In this document: positions 34,862-45,675 of the stretch, piece by piece
Layout: every line of letters starts with the position of its first letter
Numbering within the stretch: position 1 is the stretch's first letter
NCBI RefSeq assembly: GCF_008692035.1
Contig: NZ_VTFG01000001.1
Span: forward strand, 2,911,001 to 2,975,000
DNA length: 64,000 nucleotides
DNA from: Pseudomonas marginalis
Lineage (GTDB): Bacteria > Pseudomonadota > Gammaproteobacteria > Pseudomonadales > Pseudomonadaceae
Direction of reading: 5' to 3'
Notes under the pieces: model-generated
What the model was told of the DNA's origin: nothing
Database searches by the model: none
Seen by the model: only the letters and a program-made list of their open reading frames with translations
Position numbers and translations under genes: made by a program

Positions 34862-35997
34862 AGTTTTTCAGCCGCTTGTCGCAGCGTCTCCTCGCGTTTG
34901 GCAAAACACAGGCGCACCAGGCGCTGGCCTTGCGGTGGGCTCTGGTAGAACACCGAGACCGGGATGGTCGCCACGCCATGCTCGCGGGTCATCCACAGGG
35001 ACATGGCGACGTCATCCAGGTCCGGACGTATTTGTGAGTAATCGACCAACTGGAAGTAGGTGCCGGCCACCCGGGTAAAGCTGAAGCGCGACGGTGCCAG
35101 CAGGTCGCAGAACAGGTCGCGCTTGGCCTGGTAGAACCCCGGCAGTTCATCGACGTGCTCCGGGTGTTCAGCCATGAAATCAGCCAACGCGAACTGCAAC
35201 GGGGTCACACCACAGAAATTGACGTATTGATGCACTTTGCGCAGTTCGGCCGTCAGGGCCGGTGGCGCGACCACGTAGCCGGTTTTCCAGCCGGTGACGT
35301 GGTAGGTTTTGCCGAAGGAGCTGACCACGAACGCCCGCGGGTACAGCTCTTCATGGGCCAGGACGCTGACGTGGGGCACGCCGTCGAATACCAGGTGTTC
35401 GTAGACCTCGTCACTGACCAGGTAGATATCGCGGTCGCGGATCAGTTCGGCCAACTGGTCCAGCTCAGCGCGGCTGATCAGCGCGCCGGTTGGGTTGTGC
35501 GGGGTATTGAGGATGATCATGCGCGTACGTGGCGACAGCGCGGCCTTGATCTTCTCGAAGTCCAATGCAAAGCCTTGCAGGCTCAGTTGCACATGCACGC
35601 AGCGGCCACCGGCCAGTTCGACCGAGGGCTCATAGCTGTCGTAGCAGGGGTCGAACACAATGACCTCATCGCCAGTGCGAATCACCGCCTGGATCGCGCA
35701 GAAGATCGCGGCGGTGGCGCCGGGGGTGATGGTCACTTCACTGTCGGCATTCACCGTGGCGCCATAGCCGCGGGCGATCTTGGCCGCCACTTGCTGGCGC
35801 AAGGCCGGCAAGCCGGTCATCGGTGAATATTGGTTGTGCCCGCTGGCAACATGTTTGCCCACGGCATCGAGCAAAGCCTGAGGCCCATTGAAGTCGGGAA
35901 ACCCCTGGGACAGGTTGAGCGCGCCGGTTTCGGCAGCGAGTTGCGACATGGTGGTGAAAATGGTCGTGCCGACATTTGGCAGCTTGCTGGTGATCAT
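34849..35997 (-). CDS. PLP-dependent aminotransferase, methionine/glutamine transaminase type (YbdL-like)
   Basis: Class I/II aminotransferase of 382 residues. PLP-binding Lys230 in SSFGKTYHVTGWKTGY, the NTPHNPTG motif (164-171) and SDEVYEHLVFDG are all present. The N-terminal GTTIFTTMSQLA and QYSPMTGLPALR are typical of YbdL and kynurenine/glutamine-K transaminases, which transaminate the methionine-salvage oxo-acid KMTB using glutamine. The pairing with an omega-amidase supports that role. The ATG at 35997 gives the family start; the open extension upstream reads through a terminator. Confidence 0.88.
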   Translation of the reverse strand: MITSKLPNVGTTIFTTMSQLAAETGALNLSQGFPDFNGPQALLDAVGKHVASGHNQYSPMTGLPALRQQVAAKIARGYGATVNADSEVTITPGATAAIFCAIQAVIRTGDEVIVFDPCYDSYEPSVELAGGRCVHVQLSLQGFALDFEKIKAALSPRTRMIILNTPHNPTGALISRAELDQLAELIRDRDIYLVSDEVYEHLVFDGVPHVSVLAHEELYPRAFVVSSFGKTYHVTGWKTGYVVAPPALTAELRKVHQYVNFCGVTPLQFALADFMAEHPEHVDELPGFYQAKRDLFCDLLAPSRFSFTRVAGTYFQLVDYSQIRPDLDDVAMSLWMTREHGVATIPVSVFYQSPPQGQRLVRLCFAKREETLRQAAEKLCVI

Positions 35998-36072
35998 GGG
36001 AGCCCCCTTCGGGTGAGCTGCAAGTTTTAAGCTGCAAGCTGCAAGCAGGTCAAGCGACAAACCGCCAGGCAC

Positions 36073-36095
36073 AAAAAAGGGCTCCAAAGGAGCCC
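36073..36095 (-). terminator. der intrinsic terminator
   Basis: On the minus strand GGGCTCC-TTT-GGAGCCC followed by TTTTTT, 38 bases past the der stop. Confidence 0.92.
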
Positions 36096-36132
36096 TCTCT
36101 TGCAGCCTGTAACTTACAACGTGAAGCGGCTG

Positions 36133-37602
36133 CTATTTCTTGTCGCGACGCTTCTTGTCGGCCTTCTTGTGGTGAGTCATCAAACGACGCTTCTTGTTCA
36201 CCTGACGGTCAGTCAATGTGTTCTTGTTGCCTTCGTATGGGTTCTCGCCCCCCTTGAACTCGATACGGATCGGCGTACCGACCAGTTTCAAGACGCGGCG
36301 GTAGGTGTTTTCCAGGTAACGCACGTAGGACTTGGGTACCTTCTCGATCTGGTTACCGTGGATCACGATAATCGGCGGGTTGGCACCACCCAAGTGGGCG
36401 TAACGCAGCTTGATCCGGCGGTTGTTGACCATCGGCGGCGCGTGCTCGCCAACGGCGTCTTCGAGGATCTGGGTCAGACGGTTGGTCGGCCAACGGGTAA
36501 CGGCGGACTTGAACGAGTTCTGTACGGAAGCGTAGAGATTACCCACACCCGTGCCGTGCAGGGCCGAGATAAAGTGGATATCGGCGAACTCGACGAAGAA
36601 CAGGCGGCGCTGCAGCTCGATCTTGACGAAATCGCGCTCGCTCGGCGTCATGCCGTCCCACTTGTTGATCGCAATAACCAGCGCCCGACCGGCTTCGAGG
36701 GCAAAGCCCAGCAGGTTGAGGTCGTGGTCCACCACGCCTTCGCGGGCGTCCATCACGAAGATCACCACGTTGGCGTCTTTGATCGCCTGCAGGGTTTTCA
36801 CCACGGAGAACTTTTCAACTTCCTCGTGGATCTTGCCGCGCTTGCGCACACCGGCGGTGTCGATCAGCGTGTACTTCTCGTCGTTACGCTCGAACGGGAT
36901 GTAGATGCTGTCGCGGGTGGTGCCGGGCTGGTCGTAGACGATTACCCGGTCTTCACCGAGCATACGGTTGACCAGGGTCGACTTGCCCACGTTCGGGCGG
37001 CCGATGATCGCGATCTTGATACCGTCTTTTTCGCTTGGACCCGGAATGCGCTTGGCTTCCTCGCCTTCGGCAACGACCTCTTCTTCGCCTTCTTCTTCCT
37101 CGGCGTCATCCTTGGGGAAGTCGCGCAGGGCGATTTCCAGCATCTGGGTGATGCCGCGACCGTGGGCACCGGCGACCGGGATCGCGTCGCCAAGACCCAT
37201 CGGACTGAATTCGGCACGGGCCGCCTCAGGGTCGATGTTGTCGATCTTGTTGGCGACCAGATAGGAACGCTTGTTGCGCTTGCGCAGGTGCTCGCCAATC
37301 ATCTGGTCGGCAGCGGTGTAGCCCGCGCGGGCGTCCACCAGGAACAACACGACATCGGCTTCTTCAATGGCCAGCAGGGACTGCTCGGCCATCTTTTCGT
37401 CCATGCCATGCTCATCACCGGAGATACCACCGGTGTCGACAATAATGTAGGAGCGCCCTTGCCACTTTGCCTCACCGTATTGGCGATCACGGGTCAGACC
37501 GGACAAGTCGCCGACGATGGCGTCACGAGTCCTGGTCAGGCGGTTGAACAAGGTGGACTTGCCGACGTTAGGTCGGCCCACCAGGGCGATTACGGGAACC
37601 AT
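36133..37602 (-). CDS. der: Ribosome biogenesis GTPase Der (EngA)
   Basis: Essential tandem-GTPase for 50S subunit maturation. 489 residues: G domain 1 with [14 protein letters not shown] at the N terminus, an acidic linker with EEEEGEEE (about 155-165), G domain 2 with [14 protein letters not shown] (about 180), and a C-terminal KH-like domain with a Lys/Arg-rich tail. The ATG at 37602 ([11 protein letters not shown]) was preferred to an in-frame GTG four codons upstream because GGAG lies at a good distance. Last gene of the series from rlmN, separated from bamB by a terminator-like hairpin. Confidence 0.97.
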   Translation of the reverse strand: MVPVIALVGRPNVGKSTLFNRLTRTRDAIVGDLSGLTRDRQYGEAKWQGRSYIIVDTGGISGDEHGMDEKMAEQSLLAIEEADVVLFLVDARAGYTAADQMIGEHLRKRNKRSYLVANKIDNIDPEAARAEFSPMGLGDAIPVAGAHGRGITQMLEIALRDFPKDDAEEEEGEEEVVAEGEEAKRIPGPSEKDGIKIAIIGRPNVGKSTLVNRMLGEDRVIVYDQPGTTRDSIYIPFERNDEKYTLIDTAGVRKRGKIHEEVEKFSVVKTLQAIKDANVVIFVMDAREGVVDHDLNLLGFALEAGRALVIAINKWDGMTPSERDFVKIELQRRLFFVEFADIHFISALHGTGVGNLYASVQNSFKSAVTRWPTNRLTQILEDAVGEHAPPMVNNRRIKLRYAHLGGANPPIIVIHGNQIEKVPKSYVRYLENTYRRVLKLVGTPIRIEFKGGENPYEGNKNTLTDRQVNKKRRLMTHHKKADKKRRDKK

Positions 37603-37628
37603 GCGGCTCTCCACTTCGTTATTTCAGA

Positions 37629-37658
37629 AAATACAAAAGCCGCTGCAAGGCAGCGGCT
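37629..37658 (-). terminator. Terminator-like hairpin between bamB and der
   Basis: On the minus strand AGCCGCTGC-CTT-GCAGCGGCT followed by TTTGTATTTT. A second hairpin, GCCCCGC / GCGGGGC, lies upstream at 37691-37708. der may be transcribed by readthrough or from its own promoter. Confidence 0.8.
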
Positions 37659-37741
37659 GGTGCTCGGGGCAGCATATTCAAATGCCGCATGCCCCGCCGA
37701 AGCGGGGCCGCCTGGGTTTTACCCCAAGCATAGTCAAACCT

Positions 37742-38893
37742 TTACTTGATGGTCAGGGCTTCCAGCTTGCCGCTGTTGCCGTAAACATAAAGCATGTTGC
37801 CCACCACCAGCGGACGGGCACGCAGACCGTCGCTGTCGATACGCTCACGACCTACAAAACGACCATCCACCTGGCTCAGCAGGTGCAGGTAGCCTTCGAA
37901 GTCGCCGACCGCTACATAGCTGGAGAACACTTCCGGAGCCGACAGTTGACGACGGGCCAGGGAGTCATTGCTCCACAGTGCAGTGGTGGAACGCTCGTCG
38001 ACACTTTCAACGGTGCCGGACGCCAGGCTTACGTAGACGCTGCCAAACCCTTGGGCGACACCCGCATAACTGGAAGCATCACGCTGCCAGTTGACCCGGC
38101 CGCTCTGCAGGTCCAGCGCGGCAACGCGGCCCTGGTAAGTGGCGACGTAGAGGGTTTCGCCCGACAGCAGCAAGCCACCGTCGATGTCCACTACGCGATC
38201 CAGCTCGGAACGACCTTGGGGGATGGCCACACGGGTTTCCCAGGCCGGCACGCCGTTCCTGGTGTCCAGGGCAACTACTTTACCGGTCGACAGGCCTGCA
38301 ACGGCCAGATTGTTGGTCACAACCGGACCACTGGTACCGCGCAAGGTCAGCACCGCCGGGGTGCTGTCGTACAACCAACGCTGTTCGCCGGTGCTGGCGT
38401 CCAGGCCGATCACACGGTCATCCTGGGTTTGCACCACGACGATATCGCCGTTGGTGGCAGGCGGTGCGAGGACTTCACTGGTCACGCGAGCGCGCCATTT
38501 CTCTTCACCGGTGCTGGAGTCCAGCGCCACGACTTCGCCCTTGAGCGTGCCGAGCATGACCATGCCGTAACCCACGCCTACGGCGCCGGATACAGGCAAT
38601 TCGAGGTCTTTCTTCCACTTCACGTCGCCGTTCATGCGATCCATGGAGATCACCACGCCGGTTACGTCAGCGGCCACAATGTTGTCACCGTCGATTGCCG
38701 GCACCAGCATGTTGTAGGTCTCGCCCTGGCCATCACCGATGGAGCGGCTCCATTGCTTTTGCAGGACGACTTCTTCCTTGAAGCTGGTCAGCTCGGCCGG
38801 AGGCAGTTCTTTTTTACTGTTGCTGCTGCAACCCGCGGCCAGAACGGCCAGAGCCAGCAATGCTGCATGTTTCCAACGGATCACGTCATGCAT
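37742..38893 (-). CDS. bamB: Outer membrane protein assembly factor BamB
   Basis: Lipoprotein of the BAM complex that inserts beta-barrels into the outer membrane. 383 residues: a lipobox LAAGC with Cys22 (MHDVIRWKHAALLALAVLAA), then an eight-bladed beta-propeller of PQQ-like repeats (for example SSTGEEKWRARVTSE and ASTGEQRWLYDSTP). The start overlaps the end of yfgM by 8 bases. The order hisS-yfgM-bamB-der is widely conserved in gammaproteobacteria. Confidence 0.96.
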   Translation of the reverse strand: MHDVIRWKHAALLALAVLAAGCSSNSKKELPPAELTSFKEEVVLQKQWSRSIGDGQGETYNMLVPAIDGDNIVAADVTGVVISMDRMNGDVKWKKDLELPVSGAVGVGYGMVMLGTLKGEVVALDSSTGEEKWRARVTSEVLAPPATNGDIVVVQTQDDRVIGLDASTGEQRWLYDSTPAVLTLRGTSGPVVTNNLAVAGLSTGKVVALDTRNGVPAWETRVAIPQGRSELDRVVDIDGGLLLSGETLYVATYQGRVAALDLQSGRVNWQRDASSYAGVAQGFGSVYVSLASGTVESVDERSTTALWSNDSLARRQLSAPEVFSSYVAVGDFEGYLHLLSQVDGRFVGRERIDSDGLRARPLVVGNMLYVYGNSGKLEALTIK

Positions 38894-39527
38894 CCCCTTT
38901 GGCCAAGTCGTCCAGCTTGATTTGTAAGCCACCGACCGCCGCTTCATCAGACAGCGCCGCCTTGGCTTTCTTGTACGCAGCATTGGCTTCGTCGGTACGA
39001 CCCAATTGGACCAACAGGTCGCCCTTGAGCTCTTCGCGAGTGGCTACAAATGCCTTGTCCGCATCGCCGTCGAGCAGTTTGAGTGCTTCGTCAGCCTTGT
39101 TCTGTGCCGCCAATACCTGGGCCAGGCGCTGACGCGCGATTTCACCCAGGGTCGGGTTGGTCGGCTTGTCGGCGATGGCCTTGAGTTCTGCGGCGGCGTC
39201 ATCCAGCTTGCCGGTATCGACCGCGACTTTCGCGACGAACAGGCTGCCGTATTGGGCGTAGGTGCTGCCGCCGAATTCGTTCTTCAGCTTGCCTGCCAGG
39301 TCTGCAACCTGCGCGGGGTCGGGCTTGCCGTCCGGCGTCAGGGTGGTTTCCAGCAATTGCTGATAAACGATCGAGGCGCCCTGGGACTGGTTGGCCTGAT
39401 ACTTTGTCCAGGCTTGCCAGCCGAACACCACCACTAAAGCCAGCAGACCGCCAGTAACCAGGGGCTTGCCGTTACGCTGCCACCAGTCCTTGAACTCGGC
39501 CAACTGCTCATCATCAGTACTCGACAC
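38886..39527 (-). CDS. yfgM: YfgM-family tetratricopeptide ancillary SecYEG translocon protein
   Basis: 213 residues: an N-terminal cytosolic stub (MSSTDDEQLAEFKDWWQRNG), one membrane segment (about 22-42) and a periplasmic TPR-like domain. In E. coli YfgM associates with PpiD and SecYEG. The start is GTG, chosen for an AAGGAG site 7 bases upstream. It overlaps bamB by 8 bases and follows hisS by 41. Confidence 0.93.
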   Translation of the reverse strand: MSSTDDEQLAEFKDWWQRNGKPLVTGGLLALVVVFGWQAWTKYQANQSQGASIVYQQLLETTLTPDGKPDPAQVADLAGKLKNEFGGSTYAQYGSLFVAKVAVDTGKLDDAAAELKAIADKPTNPTLGEIARQRLAQVLAAQNKADEALKLLDGDADKAFVATREELKGDLLVQLGRTDEANAAYKKAKAALSDEAAVGGLQIKLDDLAKGDA

Positions 39528-39568
39528 CCCAATACTCCTTAATCGCTAAATTCGGCTGTTCGACAGCT

Positions 39569-40858
39569 TCAACCCTGCACGACGCAGGTGGCCAAGTGCG
39601 CAGCGAGCGCATCAAAGGCAATGTTCTGTTGCTCGCCCTGGCCACGCAGGGGTTTGAAACCTATCACTTGCTGGGCCAACTCGTCATCGCCAAGGATCAG
39701 TGCGTACAGTGCACCGCTCTTGTCGGCCTTCTTGAACTGGCTCTTGAAACTGCCTGCGCCGGCATTGACCTGAAGGCGCAGGTTGGGCAACTGGTCACGT
39801 ACTTTTTCGCTCAGGGCCAGGGCGGCCAGTTCGGCGGCCTCGCCAAAGGCGCACAGGTACACGTCCACCTGACGGGAGATTTCTTCCGGAACCTGCTCCA
39901 GGGTTTCCAGCAGCAGGATCAGCCGCTCGATCCCCATGGCGAAGCCCACGCCGGTGGTCGGCTTGCCGCCCATCTGCTCGACCAGGCCGTCGTAACGGCC
40001 GCCCGCACACACGGTGCCCTGGGCGCCGAGCTTGTCGGTGACCCACTCGAACACGGTCTTGCTGTAGTAATCGAGGCCACGCACCAGCTTGGTGTTGATC
40101 ACGAACGGAATGCCGGCCGCGTCCAGACGAGCCTTGAGGCCTTCGAAGTGAATGCGGGATTCGTCGTCCAGGTAATCGGCCATTTTCGGCGCATTGACCA
40201 GCACGGCCTGGGTGTCGGCGTTCTTGGTATCGAGGACGCGCAACGGGTTGGTCTTCAGACGACGCTGGCTGTCTTCATCCAACTTGTCCAGATGGGCGGA
40301 CAGGTACTCGACCAGGGCCACTTTATAGCGGCCGCGGGATTCACTGGTGCCCAGGCTGTTGAGCTCAAGCTTGACCGCGTCGCGGATGCCCAGAAGGCCC
40401 CATAGGCGCCACGTCAGCACGATCAGCTCCGCGTCGATGTCCGGGCCGTCGATGTTGAACACTTCCAGGCCGATCTGATGAAACTGGCGATAACGGCCTT
40501 TCTGTGGACGTTCGTGACGGAACATCGGGCCGATGTACCACAGTTTCTGCGGCTGGCCAGCACCGGTGAGGCCATGCTCAAGCACGGCGCGCACGCACGC
40601 GGCGGTACCTTCCGGACGCAAGGTCAGGGAGTCGCCGTTACGGTCTTCAAAGGTGTACATCTCTTTTTCGACGATGTCGGTCACTTCACCGATGGAGCGC
40701 TTGAACAGCTCGGTGAACTCGACGATCGGCATGCGGATCTGCTTGTAACCGTAGTTATCCAGCAGGCGCGCGACAGTCCCCTCGAAGTAGCGCCACAGCG
40801 GCGTTTGCTCCGGCAGGATGTCGTTCATGCCACGAATGGCTTGCAGAGACTTGCTCAC
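39569..40858 (-). CDS. hisS: Histidyl-tRNA synthetase
   Basis: Class II aminoacyl-tRNA synthetase of 429 residues charging tRNA-His. Starts [20 protein letters not shown]; motif 2 [20 protein letters not shown], the histidine loop [15 protein letters not shown] and motif 3 [12 protein letters not shown] are present, then the anticodon-binding domain. Part of the ispG-hisS-yfgM-bamB series, 23 bases after ispG. Confidence 0.98.
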   Translation of the reverse strand: MSKSLQAIRGMNDILPEQTPLWRYFEGTVARLLDNYGYKQIRMPIVEFTELFKRSIGEVTDIVEKEMYTFEDRNGDSLTLRPEGTAACVRAVLEHGLTGAGQPQKLWYIGPMFRHERPQKGRYRQFHQIGLEVFNIDGPDIDAELIVLTWRLWGLLGIRDAVKLELNSLGTSESRGRYKVALVEYLSAHLDKLDEDSQRRLKTNPLRVLDTKNADTQAVLVNAPKMADYLDDESRIHFEGLKARLDAAGIPFVINTKLVRGLDYYSKTVFEWVTDKLGAQGTVCAGGRYDGLVEQMGGKPTTGVGFAMGIERLILLLETLEQVPEEISRQVDVYLCAFGEAAELAALALSEKVRDQLPNLRLQVNAGAGSFKSQFKKADKSGALYALILGDDELAQQVIGFKPLRGQGEQQNIAFDALAAHLATCVVQG

Positions 40859-40881
40859 ATCAAATCCTTAAATTCGTTCAA

Positions 40882-41991
40882 TCAGCCGCGAGCGATCAGC
40901 GCTGCGTCAGCCGCGACCTTTTCGGCCGCTTTCTCGCGGATCAGCTTTTCCAGCTCATCCACCAGATTGTCATTCGTTAACTTCTGCGACGGCTTACCGT
41001 CGATGTAAATCAGGTTCGGTGTACCGCCGGTCAAGCCCACATGGGCTTCCTTGGCTTCACCCGGGCCGTTGACCACACAACCGATCACTGCAACATCCAA
41101 CGGCACCAGCAGGTCTTCGAGGCGCAACTCAAGGTCGTTCATGGTTTTTACCACGTCGAAGTTCTGCCGCGAGCAACTCGGGCAGGCAATGAAGTTGATA
41201 CCGCGGGAACGCAAACGCAGGGATTTGAGAATGTCGTAGCCGACTTTCACTTCCTCTACCGGGTCTGCCGCCAACGAGATGCGGATAGTATCGCCAATCC
41301 CTTCGGCGAGCAGCATACCGAGACCCACCGCAGATTTCACTGTGCCTGAGCGCAAACCGCCGGCTTCGGTGATCCCCAGGTGCAGCGGCTGCACGATTTC
41401 CTTGGCCAGCAGGCGGTAGGCTTCCACCGCCATGAACACGTCGGAGGCCTTTACGCTGACCTTGAAGTCCTGGAAGTTCAGGCGTTCGAGGTGTTCAACA
41501 TGACGCAGTGCAGACTCGACCAGCGCTGCCGGGGTCGGCTCGCCGTACTTCTTTTGCAGGTCTTTTTCCAGGGAACCGGCGTTGACGCCGATGCGGATCG
41601 GGATCCCGCGATCACGAGCAGCGTCCACCACAGCGCGCACACGGTCTTCACGACCGATGTTGCCCGGGTTGATGCGCAGGCAATCGACACCCAACTCGGC
41701 CACGCGCAGGGCGATCTTGTAGTCGAAGTGAATGTCGGCAACCAGCGGCACCTTGACCAGCTGCTTGATGCGACCGAAAGCCTCGGCAGCGTCCATGTCC
41801 GGGACGGATACCCGAACGATGTCTACCCCGGCCGCTTCCAGGCGATTGATCTGGGCAACGGTAGCGGCAACGTCATTGGTGTCGCTGTTGGTCATGCTCT
41901 GTACCGCGATGGGGGCGTCGCCACCCACCGGCACCGAGCCGACCCAGATCTTGCGCGATACGCGACGTTTGATTGGAGATTCGCCGTGCAT
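40882..41991 (-). CDS. ispG: 4-hydroxy-3-methylbut-2-en-1-yl diphosphate synthase
   Basis: Penultimate step of the MEP isoprenoid pathway, a 4Fe-4S enzyme. 369 residues: TIM barrel then cluster-binding domain with the Cys ligands in [13 protein letters not shown] and [14 protein letters not shown] (catalytic Glu after the Cys motif). Depends on the Isc machinery encoded 4 kb away on the same strand. Starts 2 bases after rodZ. Confidence 0.98.
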   Translation of the reverse strand: MHGESPIKRRVSRKIWVGSVPVGGDAPIAVQSMTNSDTNDVAATVAQINRLEAAGVDIVRVSVPDMDAAEAFGRIKQLVKVPLVADIHFDYKIALRVAELGVDCLRINPGNIGREDRVRAVVDAARDRGIPIRIGVNAGSLEKDLQKKYGEPTPAALVESALRHVEHLERLNFQDFKVSVKASDVFMAVEAYRLLAKEIVQPLHLGITEAGGLRSGTVKSAVGLGMLLAEGIGDTIRISLAADPVEEVKVGYDILKSLRLRSRGINFIACPSCSRQNFDVVKTMNDLELRLEDLLVPLDVAVIGCVVNGPGEAKEAHVGLTGGTPNLIYIDGKPSQKLTNDNLVDELEKLIREKAAEKVAADAALIARG

Positions 41992-41993
41992 GA

Positions 41994-42998
41994 CTATTGT
42001 CCCAACTTCAGGCGAGCGGTCTCGCCAGTGGTGAACGGCGCTACGTCTACAGGCTGGCCGTTGTAGGCCACTTGCGCGCCACGGGCGAAGCCCAGACGCA
42101 GCGTCAAAGGAGGCTTGCCGCCCAGGTCGAGCGTATCGCCCTTACGCTTGAGACCACTGACCAGCACTTTGCCGTTGCCATCGGTGACTTGCGTCCAGCA
42201 GTCAGCGACGAAGGTAATTTGTACACGCCCGTCACCGGCGATCAACGCAGGGGTGGTGGGTGGTGAAATCGCAGGGGCTGCCGGAGCGGTTGGCGCCGTA
42301 GTCGCTGGCGCCGGGACCGGAGCAGCCGGTGTATGAGCCTGGGCAACCGGAGCCGCGGGCGTGTGAGTTGGCGCGGTCGGTGTCACTGGGGCCGGTACGG
42401 CGGCGGTCGGGGCACTTTCCGGCTCGGACGGTTCAGCGGCGGCCGGGGTTTCGGGGGCAGCCTGGCCTTGGGCTACGGCCTGGTCTTCCGGCTCATCCAG
42501 CGGATGAATCTGGGTGGTGCCGTCGGCGCTTTCGACTTCGACGTGCTCCATGGCGTTGCTGGTCAGGTCCTTACTGCGCTGGGACGTCTGGTCTTGCCAC
42601 CAGACGAAACCGCCGCCGATCACGGCGATCAGCAACAACAGGCTGACAATACGCAGGATTGTGTGGGAAACCCGCACCGGTTCTTCGATGCGACCCAGGC
42701 CATGCACGTTGCTGCCCTGGGAGTCGGTGCCGGTGAACTGGTCGAACTCCTGGACCAACACGGCCTGGTCGATGCCCAGCAACTTGGCGTAGGCGCGGAT
42801 ATAGCCACGGGCGAAGGTATGCCCAGGCAGCTTGTCGAATGCGCCGGCCTCAAGGTTGCCCAGGGAGGTGGTGGTCAAATTGAGCTTGAGGGCCACTTCC
42901 GCCAGCGACCAACCATTGCTTTCGCGGGCCTGACGCAAGGTGTCGCCTGGGTTTACGCGATTAGCTGCTACAACTTCCGGGTGCGCCGCTTTCATCAT
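41994..42998 (-). CDS. rodZ: Cytoskeletal protein RodZ
   Basis: Bitopic membrane protein linking MreB to the elongation machinery. 334 residues: an N-terminal cytosolic helix-turn-helix (about 15-85, [20 protein letters not shown]), a membrane segment (about 113-133, [20 protein letters not shown]), a Pro/Ala/Thr-rich periplasmic linker (about 175-250) and a C-terminal beta domain (DUF4115 type). Its ATG overlaps the pilW stop (ATGA), so translation is coupled; a second in-frame ATG follows directly. Confidence 0.95.
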   Translation of the reverse strand: MMKAAHPEVVAANRVNPGDTLRQARESNGWSLAEVALKLNLTTTSLGNLEAGAFDKLPGHTFARGYIRAYAKLLGIDQAVLVQEFDQFTGTDSQGSNVHGLGRIEEPVRVSHTILRIVSLLLLIAVIGGGFVWWQDQTSQRSKDLTSNAMEHVEVESADGTTQIHPLDEPEDQAVAQGQAAPETPAAAEPSEPESAPTAAVPAPVTPTAPTHTPAAPVAQAHTPAAPVPAPATTAPTAPAAPAISPPTTPALIAGDGRVQITFVADCWTQVTDGNGKVLVSGLKRKGDTLDLGGKPPLTLRLGFARGAQVAYNGQPVDVAPFTTGETARLKLGQ

Positions 42999-43753
42999 TG
43001 CTCCGACAGGTATTGCTGATATTCCGGCGTACCGGGATAGAGTCGTTCGAGTTGCTGGCCAAAACGTGCGGCCGTGTCGTGTTCTTCATGAACCGTCGCC
43101 AGGCGCACGCCGAGCAATAGACTACGTGCATTTTGCCCGCTGAGCAGGCTAAAACGCTCGTAATAGTCACGTGCCGGCACATAATGCCTGTCTTCGTAGG
43201 ACAACTCAGCCATTTCGAGCAACGCTCGTGGCTGATGGCCGTTCAAGTGCAGGGCTTTTTCCAGCTGCTGGCGTGCGCTGTCGCGCTGGCCGAGGCGCAT
43301 CGAGGTCACCCCAAGGTTCTCGAACACCCGCGCGCGCTCAGGATAGAGGGTATCGGTACTGGCTTGCTGGAAATAAAGGGCGGCCTGGTCAAAACGCTTT
43401 TGCTTGAACAGGAAACTGCCGTAATTGTTCAGCAGTTTCGGATCGGCAGGCCGTGCGGCCAGGGCTTTGTTGAAGTACCGGTCAGCCAGTTCAGGCTCGG
43501 CCTGGGCCTGGAACACCAGGGCCAGCGCAGCGTTGGCGTCGGCATCGTCGCTGTCCAGTTCAAGGGCTTTTTTCAACGGCACCTTGGCCTGCTCGCTCAT
43601 GCCTTGGCGCAGGTAACCCAACCCCAGTTGCACATAGGCAACCCGCGCCTCGTCACGGCCCTTGCCGGTTTGCAAAGGGCTGTCATGGCCCGATGAAACA
43701 CAACCGGCGGCGAGGCCGGTAACCAGCAAAAGCAGCGCAAGGCGCAAGGGCAT
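42995..43753 (-). CDS. pilW: Type IV pilus biogenesis/stability protein PilW (PilF)
   Basis: Outer-membrane TPR lipoprotein of 252 residues that helps the secretin PilQ assemble. Lipobox LAAGC with Cys18; six or so TPR repeats follow, e.g. YVQLGLGYLRQGMSEQAKVP and LLNNYGSFLFKQKRFDQAAL. Located between rlmN and rodZ as in other pseudomonads. Confidence 0.95.
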   Translation of the reverse strand: MPLRLALLLLVTGLAAGCVSSGHDSPLQTGKGRDEARVAYVQLGLGYLRQGMSEQAKVPLKKALELDSDDADANAALALVFQAQAEPELADRYFNKALAARPADPKLLNNYGSFLFKQKRFDQAALYFQQASTDTLYPERARVFENLGVTSMRLGQRDSARQQLEKALHLNGHQPRALLEMAELSYEDRHYVPARDYYERFSLLSGQNARSLLLGVRLATVHEEHDTAARFGQQLERLYPGTPEYQQYLSEQ

Positions 43754-43765
43754 AGAGATCCTCTC

Positions 43766-44914
43766 TCAGATTCGATTCACAGCAATTTGCGGCAGATCGT
43801 CGGCGGCGTTCAATTCACGCACGGCGATATAGCGCTCGCTGCGGCGGGTGCGGTCCATCACCTGCCCGACCAATTGACCACAGGCGGCGTCGATGTCTTC
43901 ACCACGGGTGGTGCGCACGGTGACGTTGTAGCCGGCCTGGTGCAGTTGATCCTGGAAACGGCGAATGGCGTTGTTGCTTGGCCGCTCGTAACCAGAATGT
44001 GGAAACGGGTTAAACGGAATCAGGTTGATCTTGCACGGGGTGTTCTTGAGCAGTTCAATCATCTCGACCGCGTGTTCGACCTTGTCGTTAACATCCTTGA
44101 GCATGGTGTACTCAATGGTCAGCACACGTTTCTCGCCCAAGGTCGCCATATAACGCTGGCAGGATTCGAGCAGCATCTTAAGCGGATACTTCTTGTTGAT
44201 CGGCACCAATTGGTTACGCAATGCGTCATTGGGTGCGTGCAGCGACAACGCCAGGGAGACGTCGATGTGCTTGGCCAGCTCATCGATCATCGGGACCACG
44301 CCGGAGGTCGACAGGGTCACACGGCGCTTGGAGATGCCGTAGCCCAGGTCGTCCATCATCAGGTGCATGGCTGCGATGACGTTGTCGAAGTTCAGCAGCG
44401 GCTCACCCATGCCCATCATCACCACGTTGGTGATGGCACGGTCGACGGTCGCCGGGACGCTGCCAAAGGATTTGTTGGCAATCCACACCTGGCCGATCAC
44501 TTCGGCGGCGGTGAGGTTGCTATTGAAGCCTTGCTTGCCGGTGGAGCAGAAACTGCAGTCCAGGGCACAGCCTGCCTGGGACGAAACGCACAAGGTACCG
44601 CGCTTGCCCTGGGGAATGTACACGGTCTCGACGCAGCTGCCGGACGCTACGCGCACCACCCACTTACGGGTGCCGTCGCTGGAGATGTCCTCGCTGACCA
44701 CTTCGGGGCCACGCACTTCAGCAATAGCCTTGAGCTTGTCGCGCAGGGCCTTGCTGACGTTCGTCATGGCGTCGAAATCGTCGACGCCAAAGTGGTGAAT
44801 CCATTTCATTACCTGACCGGCACGGAAACGCTTCTCCCCGATTGAGTCGAAGAATTTTTCCATTTCCTGTTGAGTCAGACCCAGCAGGTTGGTTTTTACA
44901 GTCGATGTCGTCAT
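43766..44914 (-). CDS. rlmN: Dual-specificity 23S rRNA/tRNA adenine-C2 methyltransferase RlmN
   Basis: Radical SAM enzyme of 382 residues methylating A2503 of 23S rRNA and A37 of some tRNAs. Cluster motif CALDCSFC (CxxxCxxC) in [31 protein letters not shown], and the C-terminal methyl-carrying Cys in [13 protein letters not shown]. Lies 29 bases after ndk. Confidence 0.97.
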   Translation of the reverse strand: MTTSTVKTNLLGLTQQEMEKFFDSIGEKRFRAGQVMKWIHHFGVDDFDAMTNVSKALRDKLKAIAEVRGPEVVSEDISSDGTRKWVVRVASGSCVETVYIPQGKRGTLCVSSQAGCALDCSFCSTGKQGFNSNLTAAEVIGQVWIANKSFGSVPATVDRAITNVVMMGMGEPLLNFDNVIAAMHLMMDDLGYGISKRRVTLSTSGVVPMIDELAKHIDVSLALSLHAPNDALRNQLVPINKKYPLKMLLESCQRYMATLGEKRVLTIEYTMLKDVNDKVEHAVEMIELLKNTPCKINLIPFNPFPHSGYERPSNNAIRRFQDQLHQAGYNVTVRTTRGEDIDAACGQLVGQVMDRTRRSERYIAVRELNAADDLPQIAVNRI

Positions 44915-44943
44915 GGATTCACCCTCACTCTTTAAGCCGATGC

Positions 44944-45369
44944 TTAGCGAGTGGTTACTTCGGTAGCTGCGAAGAAGTACGAGATTTCGCGAGCAGCAGC
45001 GGCTTCGGAGTCCGAACCGTGTACAGCGTTGGCGTCGATGGAGTCAGCGAAGTCAGCACGGATGGTGCCGGCAGCGGCTTCTTTAGGGTTGGTAGCGCCC
45101 ATCAGCTCACGGTTCAGAGCGATGGCGTTTTCGCCTTCCAGAACCTGAACAACAACAGGACCGGAGATCATGAAGGCAACCAGGTCGCCGAAGAAGCCAC
45201 GAGCGCTGTGCTCAGCGTAGAAGCCTTCAGCTTCAGCCTTGGACAGTTGCTTGAGTTTCGAAGCTACAACCTTCAGGCCGGCTTTTTCGAAACGAGTGGT
45301 GATCTCGCCGATGACGTTTTTTGCAACTGCGTCAGGCTTGATGATGGAGAAAGTACGTTGAACAGCCAT
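44944..45369 (-). CDS. ndk: Nucleoside diphosphate kinase
   Basis: Balances NTP pools by phosphate transfer via a phospho-histidine. 141 residues, full length; starts [21 protein letters not shown] and carries the active His in NAVHGSDS. A promoter -10 TATAAT lies in the loop of the terminator of the preceding isc operon. Confidence 0.98.
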   Translation of the reverse strand: MAVQRTFSIIKPDAVAKNVIGEITTRFEKAGLKVVASKLKQLSKAEAEGFYAEHSARGFFGDLVAFMISGPVVVQVLEGENAIALNRELMGATNPKEAAAGTIRADFADSIDANAVHGSDSEAAAAREISYFFAATEVTTR

Positions 45370-45399
45370 GGTGTAACTCCAGAAACGGTAATTTACGAA

Positions 45400-45428
45400 A
45401 AATTAAACCCGCGAATTATACGCGGGTT
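45400..45428 (-). terminator. isc operon terminator overlapping an ndk -10 element
   Basis: Minus strand AACCCGCG-TATAATT-CGCGGGTT (45406-45428) followed by TAATTTTT. The loop contains a perfect TATAAT (45415-45420) that would put an ndk transcript start about 40 bases before its ATG. Confidence 0.75.
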
Positions 45429-45460
45429 CTTGGGTATTGCCTAACTGCGTAAGGGAGGCG

Positions 45461-45661
45461 TCAGTCCTGTTCTTCTTTCCAGGCAGTCTGGATAGCTTCC
45501 AGGACCTTTTCGCCACCGCGATCGCGCTCATCATCAAAGCCTGGCAAGGCCATGACCATGTCACGCAAAGCAACAAAATTCAGGGAATAGGGATCCATAT
45601 CCGGGTTGCCGTCGGCCAACAGGATAGCGATCTCTTGCACATCAACCCATTTAAGACTCAT
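45461..45661 (-). CDS. iscX: Fe-S assembly protein IscX
   Basis: Small acidic protein of 66 residues that binds IscS and iron and modulates cluster assembly. MSLKWVDVQEIAILLADGNP and the DPYSLNFVALRDMV core match the family. Last gene of the isc operon, 14 bases after fdx. Confidence 0.96.
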   Translation of the reverse strand: MSLKWVDVQEIAILLADGNPDMDPYSLNFVALRDMVMALPGFDDERDRGGEKVLEAIQTAWKEEQD

Positions 45662-45675
45662 GACACTTCCTTGAA

